Source: CAZJPS01 sp964548055 (GTDB lineage Bacteria > Patescibacteriota > Gracilibacteria > Peribacterales > Peribacteraceae). From it: 12,886 nucleotides of DNA. The position numbers were made by a program, and so were the translations under genes. Positions within the stretch are counted from its first letter, which is position 1. Each line of letters opens with the position of its first letter. Positions 12,834 through 12,886 of this stretch are shown piece after piece. The stretch covers positions 1 to 12,886 of the forward strand of contig CAZJPS010000033.1 in the NCBI GenBank assembly GCA_964548055.1. Reading direction: 5' to 3'. Under the pieces are notes generated by a model, which was given only the letters and a program-made list of their open reading frames with translations, did no database searches and was not told where the DNA came from.

Positions 12834-12844
12834 AGGAGAAGTGG

Positions 12845-12850
12845 ATTATA
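12845..12850 (-). promoter_or_regulatory. -10 element of the DUF1858 fusion gene
   Basis: A perfect TATAAT on the minus strand (12850-12845) lies 11 nt before the ATG at 12833, predicting a leader of about 5 nt. No good -35 is found at 16-18 nt; the upstream side is occupied by the AGGGGACAAAGGTT repeats. There is no Shine-Dalgarno. Confidence 0.5.
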
Positions 12851-12881
12851 GGGGACAAAGGTTTAAAAGGGGACAAAGGTT
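12850..12881. repeat. Two copies of a 14-nt word upstream of the DUF1858 fusion gene
   Basis: AGGGGACAAAGGTT occurs at 12850-12863 and 12868-12881, 18 nt apart. The first copy overlaps the -10 element by one base. The array may continue beyond the window edge. Confidence 0.8.
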
Positions 12882-12886
12882 GTACA

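Overview
This 12.9 kb window reads as ordinary chromosomal sequence from a reduced bacterium. The likeliest source is a Candidate Phyla Radiation (Patescibacteria) member, with Peregrinibacteria-like organisms the best guess. The clues are: an S6-S18 pair with neither ssb nor L9 beside it; a short RecO with no zinc-finger cysteines; a lone two-helix TrbC/VirB2-type pilin-like protein; a class A penicillin-binding protein ending in bacterial Ig-like domains; and intergenic spacers full of short reiterated words. This placement is inference, not proof. Stops include TAA, TAG and TGA in sensible places, so the standard code is assumed. No rRNA, tRNA, CRISPR array, transposase gene or phage module was seen.

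Layout. 1-257: terminator of an upstream gene, then a promoter and structured leader. 258-1059: rpsF and rpsR. 1058-1168: inverted-repeat spacer. 1169-2792: yebC with an overlapping Cys-rich gene of unknown function, closed by a terminator near 2831. 2946-3425: small acidic hypothetical gene, convergent with a large minus-strand PBP1A gene (3433-6546). 6547-6741: divergent promoter region. 6742-10404: plus-strand series of pilin-like protein, TPR protein, FtsX, RecO and an RNase HI with an N-terminal helix-turn region. 10585-11892: secreted VanW-family protein. 11893-12251: repeat-rich spacer with a MITE/REP-like element. 12252-12833 (minus): DUF1858 plus A-type Fe-S carrier fusion.

Function. 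The genes fall into translation and its control (S6, S18, YebC), envelope and division (PBP1A, FtsX, VanW, pilin-like protein) and DNA maintenance (RecO, RNase HI), with one Fe-S/redox protein. They look like independently transcribed housekeeping genes rather than one dedicated system.

Most unusual points. (1) At least six genes have a -10-like hexamer 6-11 nt before the start codon and no Shine-Dalgarno, so leaderless or nearly leaderless mRNAs seem common. (2) Almost every spacer carries its own short word, reiterated and often inverted, and these words run into stop codons, promoters and terminator hairpins. No confident new defence or mobile system was found.
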